A stretch of DNA of 64,000 bases from Haliclona indistincta (GCA_964017065.1 OZ024785.1:9627086-9691085), one strand, 5' to 3'; shown: positions 36,216-48,200, counted from the stretch's first letter. Translations and numbers: made by a program. The notes: generated by a model not told the origin, from the letters alone.

Positions 36216-36573
36216 GGTTCACTGACCGGTACTCCCAGTATTCTACCAAATGCTCAGCATTGCATTGCTATTATTACTGCACTGAACCATGCTGGCTTGC
36301 GCTGAGCGTCAGTGTAAACGTGGTACAAATATCTTCTCTGAGCTTACCTTCCCATAGTTGGCTAGCAATGTGAGGAGCAATGGGACTTATGAGCTGTAGT
36401 CCAATGGCAAGAGAGGAGTGGTACTCACGTGAGACAGCCACCTGCTGTTTCTCAACAGGAGACAGGTGAGACCATCGGGACAAACACTGTATGTGAGTAA
36501 ATAACTAGCCAAAATGCACACGCTAACTCACAAAGACATTTATGAAACACATGGCAGCTAACACTCCATTATT
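36216..36573 (-). pseudogene. LARS2: LARS2 3' exon fragment, copy C
   Basis: A third copy of the exon reading SPVEKQQVAVSREYHSSLA and LQLISPIAPHIASQLWEGK, with flanking intron. It begins with a chopped piece of the preceding exon (ACCGGTACTCCCAGTATTCT) and stops at 36573 just before the retroelement region. It shares the TATTATTACTGCACTGAACC intron variant with copy A rather than copy B. Confidence 0.85.
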
Positions 36574-36651
36574 TAAGTGTGAGTTAATGAGACAGCTGGT
36601 AAGCAAGGCTGAAACATGTGGACAAGCATAGGACAGTTATTGGCTGTAGAA

Positions 36652-36810
36652 ATGTACTTTCCTGTCGGTTGACACAGGAATTAGACAGGAAATGTGCTCC
36701 CGAATATTGTGGGATAATTGCATGCATGGTGCATGCGTGGGTGTTGGTATATAAGGTGTACAGGTATGATAGTTAATCATTCCTAGGCAATGTGCAGCCA
36801 CTCAGTTTGT
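36652..36810 (+). repeat. Retroelement repeat A1
   Basis: 159 bases from ATGTACTTTCCTGTCGG to CCACTCAGTTTGT, nearly identical to A2 at 41371. Contains GGTATATAAGGTGTACAGG, a TATA-type promoter. Confidence 0.9.
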
Positions 36811-36868
36811 TTTTTTGCTGTCGGATTTTCCAATTTCCATTTTCATCTTTCATCAGTGATCTAGCAGT

Positions 36869-39634
36869 ATGTCTTCGTCTGGTTCTACATCGACCACTGC
36901 TACTGTTACTAAGACATGTTCAGCTAGTGGTTCGTCTACCGGCACAATCTCTGTCTCCGCTGGAGGTGCGGGTAGCTCTGGAGGTATCGCTGCAGGTAGC
37001 TCTATCTCCGCCGGAGGCCTCGTCCCCATCACCAATGAGCAATTCTCCAAGTTGATGGAGGCCATACAGTCCACGCAGTCTAGCCTGGACGACAAGCTGG
37101 CGGATTTCAAGGCACAAGTCTGCCAGAGTCAAGAAGAGGCGGCAGCCAAAGCTGTGAAGCGCTCTAAAGCAGCGGAGAAGCCGTACGTGTTCAAGAAAAA
37201 GGGCAATGAGGCCCAAGCGAAATTCAATTCGGAGGTGGAGGATTCTGTCAACGACGCGCTGGGGGAGCTGGAGGGTGAGAGTCGTCCGTCAAAAGCCGTC
37301 ACAGAAGCCAAAGCCGCTCTCGAGCAAGGTTTGAAGAAGCTCGCCGAGAGGCAAAAATTAATAAAGTTAGCCGATCGGTCAGAGTTTGGATGGGGAGTAG
37401 TTGCAGAATACACGGCTGACGAGCTGGCCGATGGCTCGGATGATGAGAAGAAGATCGAAAAGGCGGAGAAGGCGGCTGAGAAAAAGGCAGCCAAGCGCAA
37501 GAGGGCAGCGTCGAGCAGAGTTACTGTTCCTGCTAAGCGCTCCAGCTCGTCAGCCACTCCCAGTCCACATTCTGCAGCCCAGGTACCCAGACGTCCTGGT
37601 TTGATCCCGGCGGTTGCCAAAGCTCGCCCGTTGGGGCCCTGTTTTTGCTGTGGAGAGATGGGCCATATACAGAGCTTTTGCTCCAAGAGAGAAGGCCAAG
37701 TCAGCATCAAGAAGTGGTATCCTTCTAATAGTGTTATGTGTTTGTCTAGTTCAAGTAATACGGGTAATATTGCTAGTGACTCCACTGTCCCTGTGTGTGT
37801 TGTTGATGAACTAGATGATGTCATTGAGCCTCATGTAGATAGACGAGCATGGGAAGTTGAGGGTGTAAGCCCAGTATGTGGTGATATGTCTGTGCAAGGT
37901 AGACTGAAAGAAAAAATTCAATTCTGGAGAGAGGTGTTAAGTGCCCCAAGCTCAGTTTTGAGTACAATTGAATCAGGCTATGTGCTCCCATTGAAAAGTG
38001 AGCCAACCCCTAACATTCAATGTAACCAACAATCAGCAATTGTTAACGCTGACTTTGTTCAGCAGAGTCTGTCAGACCTGATCAGGAACAGGTGTGTAAG
38101 ACAGGTACTGGAGGTACCTTGTGTTTGTAGTCCGTTGTCAGTGGTGGAAAGTAGTGGTGGTAAAAAGCGTTTGGTGATCAACTTACGTCATCTGAATAGA
38201 TTTTTGTGGAAGCAAAAATTTAAGTATGAAGATATAAGAGTTGCAATGTTGTTATTTGAGAAAGGTGATTTTATGTTTTCATTTGACTTAAAGTCTGGTT
38301 ATCATCATGTTGATATTGCCACGATACACCAGAAGTACCTTGGTTTCTCGTGGCAGGGTGCTTATTATGTGTTTACCGTTTTGCCATTTGGTTTATCTAC
38401 TGCTTGTTACATGTTTACGAAACTCCTTCGTCCTCTAGTCAGGTATTGGCGAGAACAAGGCATTAGAATTGTGGTGTATCTCGATGATGGTTTAGCTGCT
38501 GCTGCAGGTGAAGCAAATGCAATAAAAGCCAGCGAGATAGTGCATTCTACTCTAGAGCAAGCTGGCTTCCGAGCAAATTGTGAGAAGTCAGTCTGGGAGC
38601 CAACACAGCGTCTGCAATGGTTAGGTTTTGTGCTCGATTTAGCACAGGGTCAAATAGAAGTTCCACAGGAAAAAATAGTACAGTTACTAGACACGCTTAG
38701 ACAAGCAGCGCAAAAGCCCAAGCTATCAGCCAAGAGTCTTGCTAGTATTGTAGGTAGAATAATATCGATGGGCCTTGCTGTTGGTCCAGTAAGTCGTTTT
38801 ATGACTCGTAGTTTATATGCTTTGCTTGAATCTAGACAAATGTGGTGTGGTATGCTCACACTATCAGAAGAAGCAAGAGGCGAACTTGATTTTTGGTCGG
38901 CTAACCTTGCTGAATATAAAACCCAGCCAATATGGCACTCTCCATCAGCAGTAAGAGTAGTATATTCAGATGCCAGTGATACTGGCTATGGAGGGTATGT
39001 AGTGGAGCATGGTCACTATGTAGCCTATGGTCAATGGACTCTCAGCGAAAGTAGACAGAGCTCTACGTGGCGTGAATTAACTGCAGTCTGGCGAGTGCTA
39101 CAGTCACTTCAAAAGAAATTGGCTAACTTGTGCATTCGATGGTTTTCAGACAACCAGAATGTAGTTCGCATTTTGCAAGTCGGCAGTCGCCAACCACACC
39201 TTCAAGAGATCGCACTAAAAATTTTTGCCCTATCAATTAACTCTCACATTCACCTGCAACCTGAATGGGTTCCTAGAGAGCTGAATGAACAAGCTGATTA
39301 TCTCAGCCGAATTGTTGATTTAGATGATTGGATGCTGAATCCATGGATTTTTGCCCAATTAGATGCATTGTGGGGTCCATATACTGTGGATAGATTTGCT
39401 AGCTGTGATAATACACAGTTACCTCGATTCAATAGTCGCTGTTGGAACCCGGGATCAGAAGCTGTAGATGCCTTTACAGTTAACTGGCAGGGTGAAAATA
39501 ACTGGTGGTGTCCACCAATTGTCCTGATTCCCCGAGTCCATCCGGCATGCACAGGCATGTGCTGCCCAAGGTACTCTAATTGTTCCTTACTGGCCATCTG
39601 CTCCATTCTGGCCCATTCTATGTCCATGTGGTGA
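36869..39634 (+). CDS. Retroelement Gag-RT-RNase H polyprotein
   Basis: A 921-codon frame in the Ngaro-like element. The first 250 residues are a Gag-like region rich in Gly, Ser, Lys and Ala, ending in a CCHC zinc knuckle CFCCGEMGHIQSFC. A reverse transcriptase follows with LRHLNRFLW, FSFDLKSGYHHVDI, VLPFGLSTACYMFTK and the catalytic VYLDDGLAA (YLDD variant). Then comes an RNase H with VYSDASDTGYGG, TWRELTAVWRVL and FSDNQNVV, and a C-terminal ELNEQADYLSR. Its last 35 or so residues are out of frame: a 1-nt shift near 39535 moves the family-typical end (GTLIVPYWPSAPFWP) into another frame, running to a stop at about 39788. Confidence 0.9.
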   Translation: MSSSGSTSTTATVTKTCSASGSSTGTISVSAGGAGSSGGIAAGSSISAGGLVPITNEQFSKLMEAIQSTQSSLDDKLADFKAQVCQSQEEAAAKAVKRSKAAEKPYVFKKKGNEAQAKFNSEVEDSVNDALGELEGESRPSKAVTEAKAALEQGLKKLAERQKLIKLADRSEFGWGVVAEYTADELADGSDDEKKIEKAEKAAEKKAAKRKRAASSRVTVPAKRSSSSATPSPHSAAQVPRRPGLIPAVAKARPLGPCFCCGEMGHIQSFCSKREGQVSIKKWYPSNSVMCLSSSSNTGNIASDSTVPVCVVDELDDVIEPHVDRRAWEVEGVSPVCGDMSVQGRLKEKIQFWREVLSAPSSVLSTIESGYVLPLKSEPTPNIQCNQQSAIVNADFVQQSLSDLIRNRCVRQVLEVPCVCSPLSVVESSGGKKRLVINLRHLNRFLWKQKFKYEDIRVAMLLFEKGDFMFSFDLKSGYHHVDIATIHQKYLGFSWQGAYYVFTVLPFGLSTACYMFTKLLRPLVRYWREQGIRIVVYLDDGLAAAAGEANAIKASEIVHSTLEQAGFRANCEKSVWEPTQRLQWLGFVLDLAQGQIEVPQEKIVQLLDTLRQAAQKPKLSAKSLASIVGRIISMGLAVGPVSRFMTRSLYALLESRQMWCGMLTLSEEARGELDFWSANLAEYKTQPIWHSPSAVRVVYSDASDTGYGGYVVEHGHYVAYGQWTLSESRQSSTWRELTAVWRVLQSLQKKLANLCIRWFSDNQNVVRILQVGSRQPHLQEIALKIFALSINSHIHLQPEWVPRELNEQADYLSRIVDLDDWMLNPWIFAQLDALWGPYTVDRFASCDNTQLPRFNSRCWNPGSEAVDAFTVNWQGENNWWCPPIVLIPRVHPACTGMCCPRYSNCSLLAICSILAHSMSMW

Positions 39635-39834
39635 ACGATTTGAAGAGTATGTAATGCAAGTAATGGAATTGCCTTTAGTAGAGGGCTTGTTTGTTCCCGG
39701 ACGTTCTGGTGCCGTATTATTTGACAATAAAGTCCCAAACACTAAAGTATTAGCACTGTGCTGTGATTTCTCAATGTCATGTGTGTAAAGGTGCAGAGGC
39801 ACTTTAAATTGCTCAGTGGAGCTAGAAAGTGTGT

Positions 39835-40020
39835 TGCCCAGTTGGGCTATATGCACACATGTGCCCAGTTGGGTATGTTTTGGTACATATGTTCGCCCAG
39901 TTGGGTTAATACACATGTGCGGCCCAGTTGGGTATGGTATATATATATTTATATATATAGTGCACATGCTGCCCAGTTGGGTATGGTATAGTACACATGC
40001 TGCCCAGTTGGGTCACTTAC
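39835..40020. repeat. CCCAGTTGGG tandem repeat inside the retroelement
   Basis: Six or seven spaced copies of GCCCAGTTGGG with ACATGT spacers, partly palindromic, in the gap between the RT frame and the recombinase frame. Confidence 0.85.
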
Positions 40021-40180
40021 ATGTACTGCCTATTGGTCTATGGCACCAAGTGGAGTACGTGGTTCAGCTCTGATGCTATGTTGTTGTGAGATATCCAGTG
40101 AGATAGCTTCAGCTGTTTACATGTGTTTACTAAAATAGAATTTGTCTGGATAGTCTTCGGCTGGTCTCAAAACCAATTTC

Positions 40181-41199
40181 ATGTTAAAACCATTATACTT
40201 TGTTACAGATGTCCTGTCTGGGGGTGTGTGGCGGACTATGGAAGGATTACAGGATCCTGACCTCAAGCGGCTGGCGACCTGTTTACCAGATACTATTCTG
40301 CACGGCAGGGCCGATAGTACAACAAGCAAATATGTGAGGGCATTTACGAAATGGAGAACATGGGCTGGACAGAAGAAGGAGGTCAAAACTTTTCCGGTAG
40401 ATGAAGTGCATTTTGCCCTTTATTTACAGTACGTGGCTGAGTCCACCAAGTCTAGATCAGCTGTCGAGGAGGCTGTAAATTCTGTCAGTTGGGCTCACCA
40501 GCTTGCTGGTCAGCCAACAATAAGCACGTCAGCATTTGTACGCGCTACCCTTGCTGGATTGCAACGCAAATTAGCCAAGCCCAAGGTTAAAAAGGAGCCA
40601 GTTACTGCTGAAATGCTTTCCACCCTGGTTGATAGCCTTAGTGATTCGCCCACACTGACAGATGTTCGATTAACAGCAGGTGCATTGTTGTCATTTGCCG
40701 CTTTCCTACGCTATGACGAGCTAGCTGGCTTACGTTGTTGCGATGTTCAGTTCACAGAGGAACACATGTCAGTGCACATTAAATCAAGCAAAACTGACCA
40801 GTACCGTCAAGGCGACTCAGTAATCGTAGCCAGGACCCGCAAGAGCACTTGCCCTGTAGCCATGATGGAGCGATACATGCTCATGGCTGAGATATCAACA
40901 TCCTCGTCATCAAAGCTATTCCGTGGTATTGTCCGTACCAAGAATGGTGAACGGGTTCACTAAGCTACACACGTATGAGGGAGGTGTTTTTGGCTAAACT
41001 GACCGCTTTAGGTTTTGATGCGAAGCAGTTTGGGCTGCATAGTCTTCGGTCAGGAGGGGCCACAGCAGCTGCTAATGCTGGTATTCCTGACAGACTTTTT
41101 AAGAGGCATGGGCGTTGGCGGTCAGAAACCGCAAAGGACGGTTACGTAAAGGACTCGATGGCAGCTTTGATGTCAGTATCAGAGAGCTTGGAGCTCTAA
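40181..41199 (+). CDS. Retroelement tyrosine recombinase, one frameshift
   Basis: Two adjoining frames, 40181-40963 and 40975-41199, that read through each other with a 1-nt shift near 40955. The first has the N-terminal SAM-like part (TTSKYVRAFTKWRTW) and the first catalytic arginine in LLSFAAFLRYDELAGLRC. The second has the other active-site residues: HSLRSGGATAAANAG (HxxR), HGRWRSETAKDGY (H/W then the tyrosine). The recombinase would insert the circular cDNA by strand exchange in place of a DDE integrase. The shift may be a real inactivation or a sequence error. Confidence 0.85.
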
Positions 41200-41271
41200 C
41201 TGTGTTATCACAGGATCAAAGTGTGAATGAGAGCTACAGATGCTGCATACATGTACCCTCTCTTTGTAATC

Positions 41272-41370
41272 CTAGTGTGTCATGTGACATAATAAGTGTT
41301 TGTGGCGTGCACAGCAGGCCGTAACCAATTGTGGTGTTATGGTGCATGCAAGTGGGTGCATGTTCGGGAG
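41272..41370 (+). repeat. Retroelement repeat B1
   Basis: 99 bases starting CTAGTGTGTCATGTGACATA and ending GCATGTTCGGGAG, directly followed by A2. Confidence 0.9.
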
Positions 41371-41529
41371 ATGTACTTTCCTGTCGGTTGACACAGGAAT
41401 TAGACAGGAAATATGCTCCCGAATATTGTGGGATAATTGCATGCATGGTGCATGCGTGGGTGTTGGTATATAAGGTGTACAGGTATGATAGTTAATCATT
41501 CCTAGGCAACGTGCAGCCACTCAGTTTGT
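41371..41529 (+). repeat. Retroelement repeat A2
   Basis: Second copy of the 159-base A repeat, directly after B1. It also retains the TATATAA box. Confidence 0.9.
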
Positions 41530-41781
41530 CCCGCCCTCCCACCCTAGTGTGCAAGAGGGTTCTGATATGCATTTGATATCTTTCTTGAGTATTTTCCTCT
41601 CAGTTACCAACCAACAGATGAGGTGATCAAGGCAGAAGCAGGCTCTAGCTGACAAGTCTATGGACTCTGTACTATTGTATTGTATTGTAGGTATTGTGTT
41701 CGCTGTGGTGCAGCTAAACAATTTTTTCAGGCCAGCACTATACTATTTATAGTGTTGGCAAAGTGCTTGAGGTTGACAACG

Positions 41782-41880
41782 CTAGTGTGTCATGTGACAT
41801 AATAAGTGTTTGTGGCGTGCACAGCAGGCCGTAACCAATTGTGGTGTTATGGTGCATGCAAGTGGGTGCATGTTCGGGAG
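41782..41880 (+). repeat. Retroelement repeat B2
   Basis: Second copy of B, about 250 bases after A2. The spacer 41530-41781 has no coding sequence. Confidence 0.9.
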
Positions 41881-41992
41881 CTGGTCAGAATGTGCCACTT
41901 GAGCATGGTAAACATGTACAAGTAAGCATGGGCACAACATGTGCATGAAGTGTAAACAACCATCAGGGTTCACAGTATTTAAGGTGGCGGGT

Positions 41993-42577
41993 AGCCTCGT
42001 ACCCAGGCTCTCGGACGGGCTGCGTGGGTGGCTATTAGAGAGCCTGGTACGCATTGCATGCGCATGCGTCAGATTTTGAAAAGCGCGGGTGAAAAATCGC
42101 AAGACACCGCCCTCGCCCCGCCTATATAAATTTATGCATTAATGCGAACAACGCTGGAACTATTGTTTGGGATCCAACCACGCTCGGGCAAGCTGCTGCA
42201 TCTACTTGGCCGCTTGTCCAGGTACACACGACCAAATTGTGAGCAATTGGAGATCTGTCTAGACATAAAACACTTACTTTGTCGAAATCAGGCCAAAATC
42301 GAGAATATTTGCCGCTCGTGGCGTTCGATATGGCTCGTAACAGTACAATGTTTCATCGTGGCATGCTTAGCCGGCCTAAACACCGCTGCTTCTGTGTTTT
42401 TTTCCTAACTAACAATGAGTATCCTGACATAAGCAAGAGTGCACGGACATCAACAGTAGTTTACTGTAGTATACGGATTAACCATCAGATGGTTAATTTC
42501 GCGCATGCGCATGCAATGCGTACCAGGCTCTCTAATAGCCACCCACGCAGCCCGTCCGAGAGCCTGGGTACGAGGCT
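41993..42577. mobile_element. Mutator-like MITE, copy 2 (585 bp)
   Basis: Same 76-bp inverted repeats as 30165-30719, flanked on each side by the perfect 10-bp duplication GGTGGCGGGT. It keeps CCCGCCTATATAAATTTATG, a TATA-like box placed just upstream of the 88-codon frame at 42142-42408. The two copies differ at only a few bases in the shared part, so both are recent. Confidence 0.85.
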
Positions 42578-42589
42578 AGGTGGCGGGTT

Positions 42590-43230
42590 ACCTTTACCTT
42601 TTGCCCACATGTTTAGTATACCGTGATAATGACATCATCAAGTGGTGCAAATAATGATATTCACGTGTGCAAATAATGATATTCACGACAAAAGGGGTGG
42701 AGCTCGCTGAGAAACAATACACGGCAATGGCAGAAATGAACTCGGATTTTTCCCACAAGATTTTGGAAGCTGTGTCGAGAGCTGCGTTCACTGACTAGTA
42801 TCTACATGTACATAAGTAACATTCGGAGTGAATGGTGGGGCCTTTTTCGAAAATTTGCTATTGTAGAAGCAACGCTGATGCCTCAAACGCAGGTCACTGG
42901 CGCACTCTTTCCTTTTAGCGACAATAAAATCTTGATTCAAGAAAGATAGCGAGAAGACACTCCATCATTCACTCAAAGGTTGTATTTGCTCGAATATAAA
43001 CCATTTTTCGTAGACTAGCTAACGCTACACGTCGCGTAATCTTGTGGGAAAAATAGCTGCTGTGTTCCCTAGGATTGTGTCGACTCTGCTCTTTGTTTAT
43101 TTCCTCAAGAGTCATTGGTTATGCGAGGACACTTACTACGATGCCTTATAGCGACTTTTGTGCTGATTGCTTATTTCTGTCAGAGTTCCGAGCGAAAACA
43201 GTTTTTCTCATTAATATTCATAAATTTTGT
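42590..43230. other. Unassigned stretch
   Basis: No gene or repeat recognised. A 93-codon plus frame at 43075 runs into the foldback arm and is not convincing. Confidence 0.4.
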
Positions 43231-43235
43231 AACCC

Positions 43236-43902
43236 GGTGGTGTGGTGGATACCAAAATTAATGATATTCATGATTTTACTGGGTACTGTTGTTTTCACGA
43301 CAAGACTGAACTTGGTGGCTGCTTTTTGCACTCAGTCTTACTCGCGCTGTCTCTAGGACCTGATTAATGTAAGTTTCGAGCCTATGCTCCCCGCCGTTGC
43401 GAAGCAAGACCGACCATCGCGAGGAGGTTTATGCAGTTTTTATCGAGTTGCATGCTAAACGAAGAGCTTACAGCTACATGAGCACGCTTACCACCCCAGG
43501 ATATAGGACTTCAAAGATGCTTTTTCGATATCTCTCTTTTGTTCGTTAGATACACGATCGAACGCCAAACAGCCATGAGCTGTATGCTGTATCTAACGAA
43601 CAAAAGAGAGATATCGAAAAAGCATCCTTGAAGTCCTAGATCCTGGGGTGGTAAGCGTGCTCATGTAGTTGTAAGCTCTTCGTTTAGCATGAAACTCGAT
43701 AAAAACTGCATAAACCTCCTCGCAATGGTCGGTCTTGCTTCGCAACGGCGGGGAGCATAGGCTCGAAACTTACATTAATCAGGTCCTAGAGACAGCGCGA
43801 GTAAGACTGAGTGCAAAAAGCAGCCACCGAGTTCAGTCTTGTCGTGAAAATAACAGTACCCAGTAAAATCATGAATATCATTAATTTTGGTATCCCACCA
43901 CC
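43236..43902. mobile_element. Foldback element with ~320-bp arms
   Basis: The left arm begins GGTGGTGTGGTGGATACC and the right arm ends GGTATCCCACCACC. The arms contain TTTCGAGCCTATGCTCCCCG and GATATCTCTCTTTTGTTCG and meet around a loop of about 30 bases at 43556-43581. No open frame of note. Superfamily not determined because no clean target duplication is visible. Confidence 0.8.
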
Positions 43903-43904
43903 TT

Positions 43905-44935
43905 AAAGTCAAAGAACTCTATAGCTCATGCTCTGTCTAGGAACCAGATTAACCATTTCTTTTCTCTTGTTCCTCAGGCAATCCCGAACCCCACCCCACT
44001 ACCAGGCGGACTCTCGGTGCTGTGAATGAGGAACTGGATCAACTGCTACAGCTAGCGGTATCCTCTTCCTCTGCCAACACATACCGCACAGGTCAGAGAC
44101 AGTTTGTCCGGTTCTGCCATTAGATAAGAGCCCGTCATTTACCAGCTACCAAGAAGACAGTGGCGCTGTTCGCTGCACACCTTGGCCAATCTGTCTCCCC
44201 ATCAACCATCAAGGTATACCTGGCTGCAGTATCCTTGTCCCATCGACAGGCGGGTTTCAGCAGTCCCTCCCATCGCAACCCAGCTCTGCGGCTGGCACTA
44301 AGGGGTCTCACTAGACGGCAGGCTGGTGCAATTCGGCACGTGAGAGCACCTATCACTACAGGCATCCTCCAGCTACTTATCAGAACACTCCACCTAGCCA
44401 AGCCATGGTGCTACCTGGAGAGGTCCATGCTGGCAGCAGCACTCTGCTTGGGTTTCTACGGCTTCCTCGGAGGGGGCGAGCTGATGCCCCCAAACAAGCA
44501 CACTTTTAACTCAAGGACCCACCCCACCTCAGCGGACATTAACCTCTCAGCAGAGGGACTCTAGTTTTTTATAAAGAGATCAAAGACGGATCAGCTGGGC
44601 AGAGGACATACGATTTCACTATTTAGAAGCACGGCTGCATTCTGTCCAGTAGCCATCATAAAAAACTACCTGGCTAGGCACAACCCAAGCCCCGACCAAC
44701 CTCTTTTCCTCCACTGCAACGGGACCCCAGTCTACATACGTCAATTCAGGGCTATGCTACGAGAGCTTCTCTCACTAGCCGGGCTCCCTCCTGACGACTA
44801 TAACACACACAGCCTCAGGATTGGAGCAGCTACTTCTGCGCCAAAAGAAGGAGTCTCTGCAAAAGTCATCAAAAAGCTGGGAAGGTGGCGCAGCAGGAAC
44901 TACAAGCTGTACATACGTAACTAGACATTGTACTC
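43905..44935 (+). mobile_element. Decayed DIRS-type remnant (RNase H end and tyrosine recombinase)
   Basis: Starts with the RNase H tail AHALSRNQINHFFSLVP and continues into a recombinase: YLAAVSLSHRQAGFSSPS, FYGFLGGGELMPP, KRSKTDQLGRG, then THSLRIGAATSAPKEG (HxxR) and KKLGRWRSRNYKLYIRN. Stops interrupt it at about 44028, 44123, 44564 and 44924. It differs strongly from the recombinase at 40.2-41.2 kb, so it comes from another lineage. The 5' part is missing and the foldback at 43236-43902 abuts it. Confidence 0.75.
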
Positions 44936-45293
44936 CCTATCACTCTCCTGTCTTGCTCACCCCTTTTATCTTCTGCTGTACCTTGTATCGTTACTGTGAA
45001 CCCTCCTATTGGCCCCCCAAAAAATTTGCTGGTTAGTGATCCTAACGACGCAGCAGCGCCCTATTTGGAGAAAGTTGGGCGGTACCCTTGTGAACCTCGT
45101 CCCAAATAGGTCAGCCGGATTGGAACCAGTGTTCCCAGTCTGGGGGCCTATGGGCGAGTCAGCACTCGCAGAGCATCACCGGAGTATGCCAGCCTGACCC
45201 TCCATTATGCCAAACATAATAATTGAAAATTGTTGGTATCATGAAAGCACGGTCACTAGGGTGCGTCTCGGCATTAAGGGTGAGTTAATGAGG
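44936..45293. other. Unassigned stretch between two retroelements
   Basis: Possibly the 3' tail of the DIRS remnant. GACGCAGCAGCGCCCTATTT and nearby sequence show no coding frame or repeat partner in the window. Confidence 0.35.
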
Positions 45294-48200
45294 TTAACTT
45301 GGTTTAATGCATAGCACTCTAGGGATGATGGAGACAGTTGGTCCGACCATGAGAGTATCATTCAGTGATATACCAGAACTTGATTTGGCTGAGGCATTGA
45401 AAACGACTCTGGTTTTAGTGGTCGTGCTCGAGTGCTTGTACACGGCATGCATGGGCATGTAAAAGACCTCTTTGGGTGGTTTCTGCAAATCAAAGATAGG
45501 GACTTCCTCAGCATGTCCAAGTGAGAGGTATTCCTCGATCACTTCAGCAAAATTGGTGAATTGGAGACTATTGTGCAAAGACCTCTCGAGGTTGAGAAAT
45601 CGTCTGACTGCCTGTGAGCGTGACTCACCGATGTTAGGAGTGTTGACTCGTTTGGGAAGAGGGGTGATGAACCGTCCATCTTCAGAACGAGAGTGGGTAT
45701 CTGCGAAGTGCTTCATTACCATTCTCTCCTCAGGTGACAGAATTGGAAGCTCTGGTGTGGCTTCTTCGATCTCCCAGAATCGGCGCAATAGGTTGTCACC
45801 GGTCACAAGTGTAGCATGGTGGGAGACAAGCTGAGGCTCTCGTGATGAATTTGAACCTCCAGCGAGTACCCATCCGAACTCTGTCTCAAGAGCAGAAGGC
45901 GCACCTTGCAGTCCGAACCGCCGGCCGTCAAGGAGAGTGGCTACAAAGATATCGACGCCCAGCAGCACGTACGCGTTGCTGGGTTCACCGAAGTTAGGGT
46001 CGGCTAGAACTAGTCCTTGAAGGTGATTCCAGTTCACGTCGGTGGGGATAGGGTACGTTGGGAGTTTGCAGGTGACTTGCGGCACAGCGATGGCTGACAC
46101 ATTGAATTGTTTGTTAGGCTGATGCAATGGCGACTCTTGAAATGATGTGACAGCGTGAGAGGAACCACTATCCGTAATGCCAGCAACTCCTGAAATCGTG
46201 ACGGATTGTGGGCGACGACGAAGGTGGAGTGATTTCGCTAAGCGATCAGTAATGAAGGAGATAGATAAACCAGCGTCAAGCAGAGCGCGCGCCTTGACGG
46301 ACAAACCCGTGGGGGAGGTAACCAGGATCTGACATGTCATGAGGAGGGAACTTGGTCTAACGACGGTCGCGTGGTTGGAAGAGGCAGTTGGTATGCTCTG
46401 AGGCTTGTCCTCAGGTCTCGAGTTGAGATGGAGTAGAGTGTGGTGGGACTTCTGGCACTCATGACATTTGTGAGCAGATTTACAGTGGTTGACAAAGTGT
46501 CCTGGGCGGAGACAATTGAGGCATAGTTCATTACTTTTGACGATAGACATCATGCGCTCATGTGGTAGTGCCTTGAACTTGCCACATGAGAACAGAGGGT
46601 GAGAGACATTCTTGCACACGACACAGAGCTCTGGTGCAGGTGGCGTTACGTTAGCTGGGTGGGCAGGAAATGGCTTGTTCTGAAAAACCTTCTTCATTTC
46701 ATTGTGAGGTTTCCTGTTGCTGTCTATCACACAATGCTCAGACGCCTGCGCGCGAAGGTCGATGAACTTGAGGAGTTCGTCATAGTGAGTTCACTGCTGT
46801 TTCTCTGCCATTCGAACATGGTTCCAGGATCAAGCTTGAGTTCTAACATTGAGGTGATGAAAGGACCAGACGGATCAAATCTCATTGACTTTAGAGCTCG
46901 GAGATGTTGCAGGGCGGTATCATGCAGGTGTCTGAGTTCTTTACCGCTGCCACTCTTTAGAGGGGGAATGTCCAAGATCTTTCTCACGTGCGCTTGATGG
47001 ATTAGGCGGGGCTTGTCGTAGCGGGTCTTGAGACATTCTATAGCTTCGTCGTAGTTGTCCCCTGTGCGTGAAAGACCTTCAATAGTGGATCGCGCAGAGC
47101 CATCCTTGACTGAGTGTCTCAAGTATACGAGCTTCTCTTGATTCGAGATGTCTGTACGTGAGTGCACAGCAACTGAGAATTGCTCCCAGAAGGGTTTCCA
47201 CGTGAGAATGTTTCCATTGAACGTGGGTACAGCTATTTTAGGCAACCATATGCTATAATCTGGAGTTGGCTTCGTTTCGAAGTCCTTGAACATTCGTTTC
47301 AATTTGAGAGTTTTTGAACAGAGAGCCCTCCAGATCCTTTTGTTTCACCATTAGCTCGTCTTTATCGCTCAAGCCTAGGGAGACTAAATCTCTAGTGTCA
47401 AAGTGATGTCACTCAGTTCTTGCTTCAGCTCACGTATCTGTTCCTCTCTTTGCTTGATTATGCAAACATCCTCTGGCGTGGTCTTTAGCTTGTCAATTTC
47501 TTTTCCAGCGTCAGAAAGTGTTTGTTCGAGCCGTCGTATGCGCCTATTGGCAATCTCACGTGTGTCGTATCCACTGGGAGTAGTGATAGACATAGTCAGG
47601 CTGTTAAGACGAGAAAGGAGGCTATTGACCAAGTCATCATGTGCTTCTAGTTCATCCTTTCTTTGGCCAAGTCACTATCGGATTCCAGCAGGTCGATGAG
47701 GGATGTGTGATGACGCTTGAAATCAGAGTCGGCTGATTCGATGGTTTTGATTAGTTGCTTTGCAGGTATGAGAGTATCTGGACTTGGTCCACGAGATATG
47801 AGGTCCTCCAGTTTCTTAGTGGAGGTGGTGAGGATGCCCTTGTGATATCCTCTACGTCTTTTGGCAAGCTCGATCTGTTTTGGCTTATCCATCGGTTAAC
47901 GTCGTTTATAGCGTACAGATATCAGACAAGTAGGCATACAGGGAGTTTAGGTTTGTGACGACAAAGGTGAGTGAAGTGAGGTATAGTGAAGACAAGTGTT
48001 GCACTATACTTACGACTTTGAGCAACAAGCCGAGATGAGATGCCGCGTGGATACAAGCGTAGACGAGTCTGAGCGAGTGACGTTGGGTGCCAACAGTCCT
48101 GTGCACGACTGCAAATAGCAGTGCAGGTAAATTGAATGCTAGTCTGTAGCATTGATTGGGTTGGGCGACGAGGGATCGAGACCAGGCAAGCGATTTGCTC

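Larger units (their letters stand above)
36652..41880 (+). mobile_element. Ngaro-like tyrosine-recombinase retroelement with split direct repeats
   Basis: A 5.2-kb element. Repeat A occurs at 36652-36810 and 41371-41529, and repeat B at 41272-41370 and 41782-41880, in the order A1 - coding - B1 A2 - spacer - B2. This split direct repeat layout, together with Gag-RT-RNase H followed by a tyrosine recombinase and no integrase, is that of Ngaro/PAT elements of the DIRS order. A TATATAA box at about 36748 inside A1 is a likely promoter. There are 1-nt frameshifts near 39535 and 40955. Otherwise it is long and little decayed, and so probably young. Confidence 0.88.

Noticed and set aside
36853..37824. 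Minus-strand frames (85-231 codons) opposite the retroelement Gag
   Set aside because: Antisense by-products of the GC-rich Ala/Ser/Glu-rich Gag; no recognisable protein.
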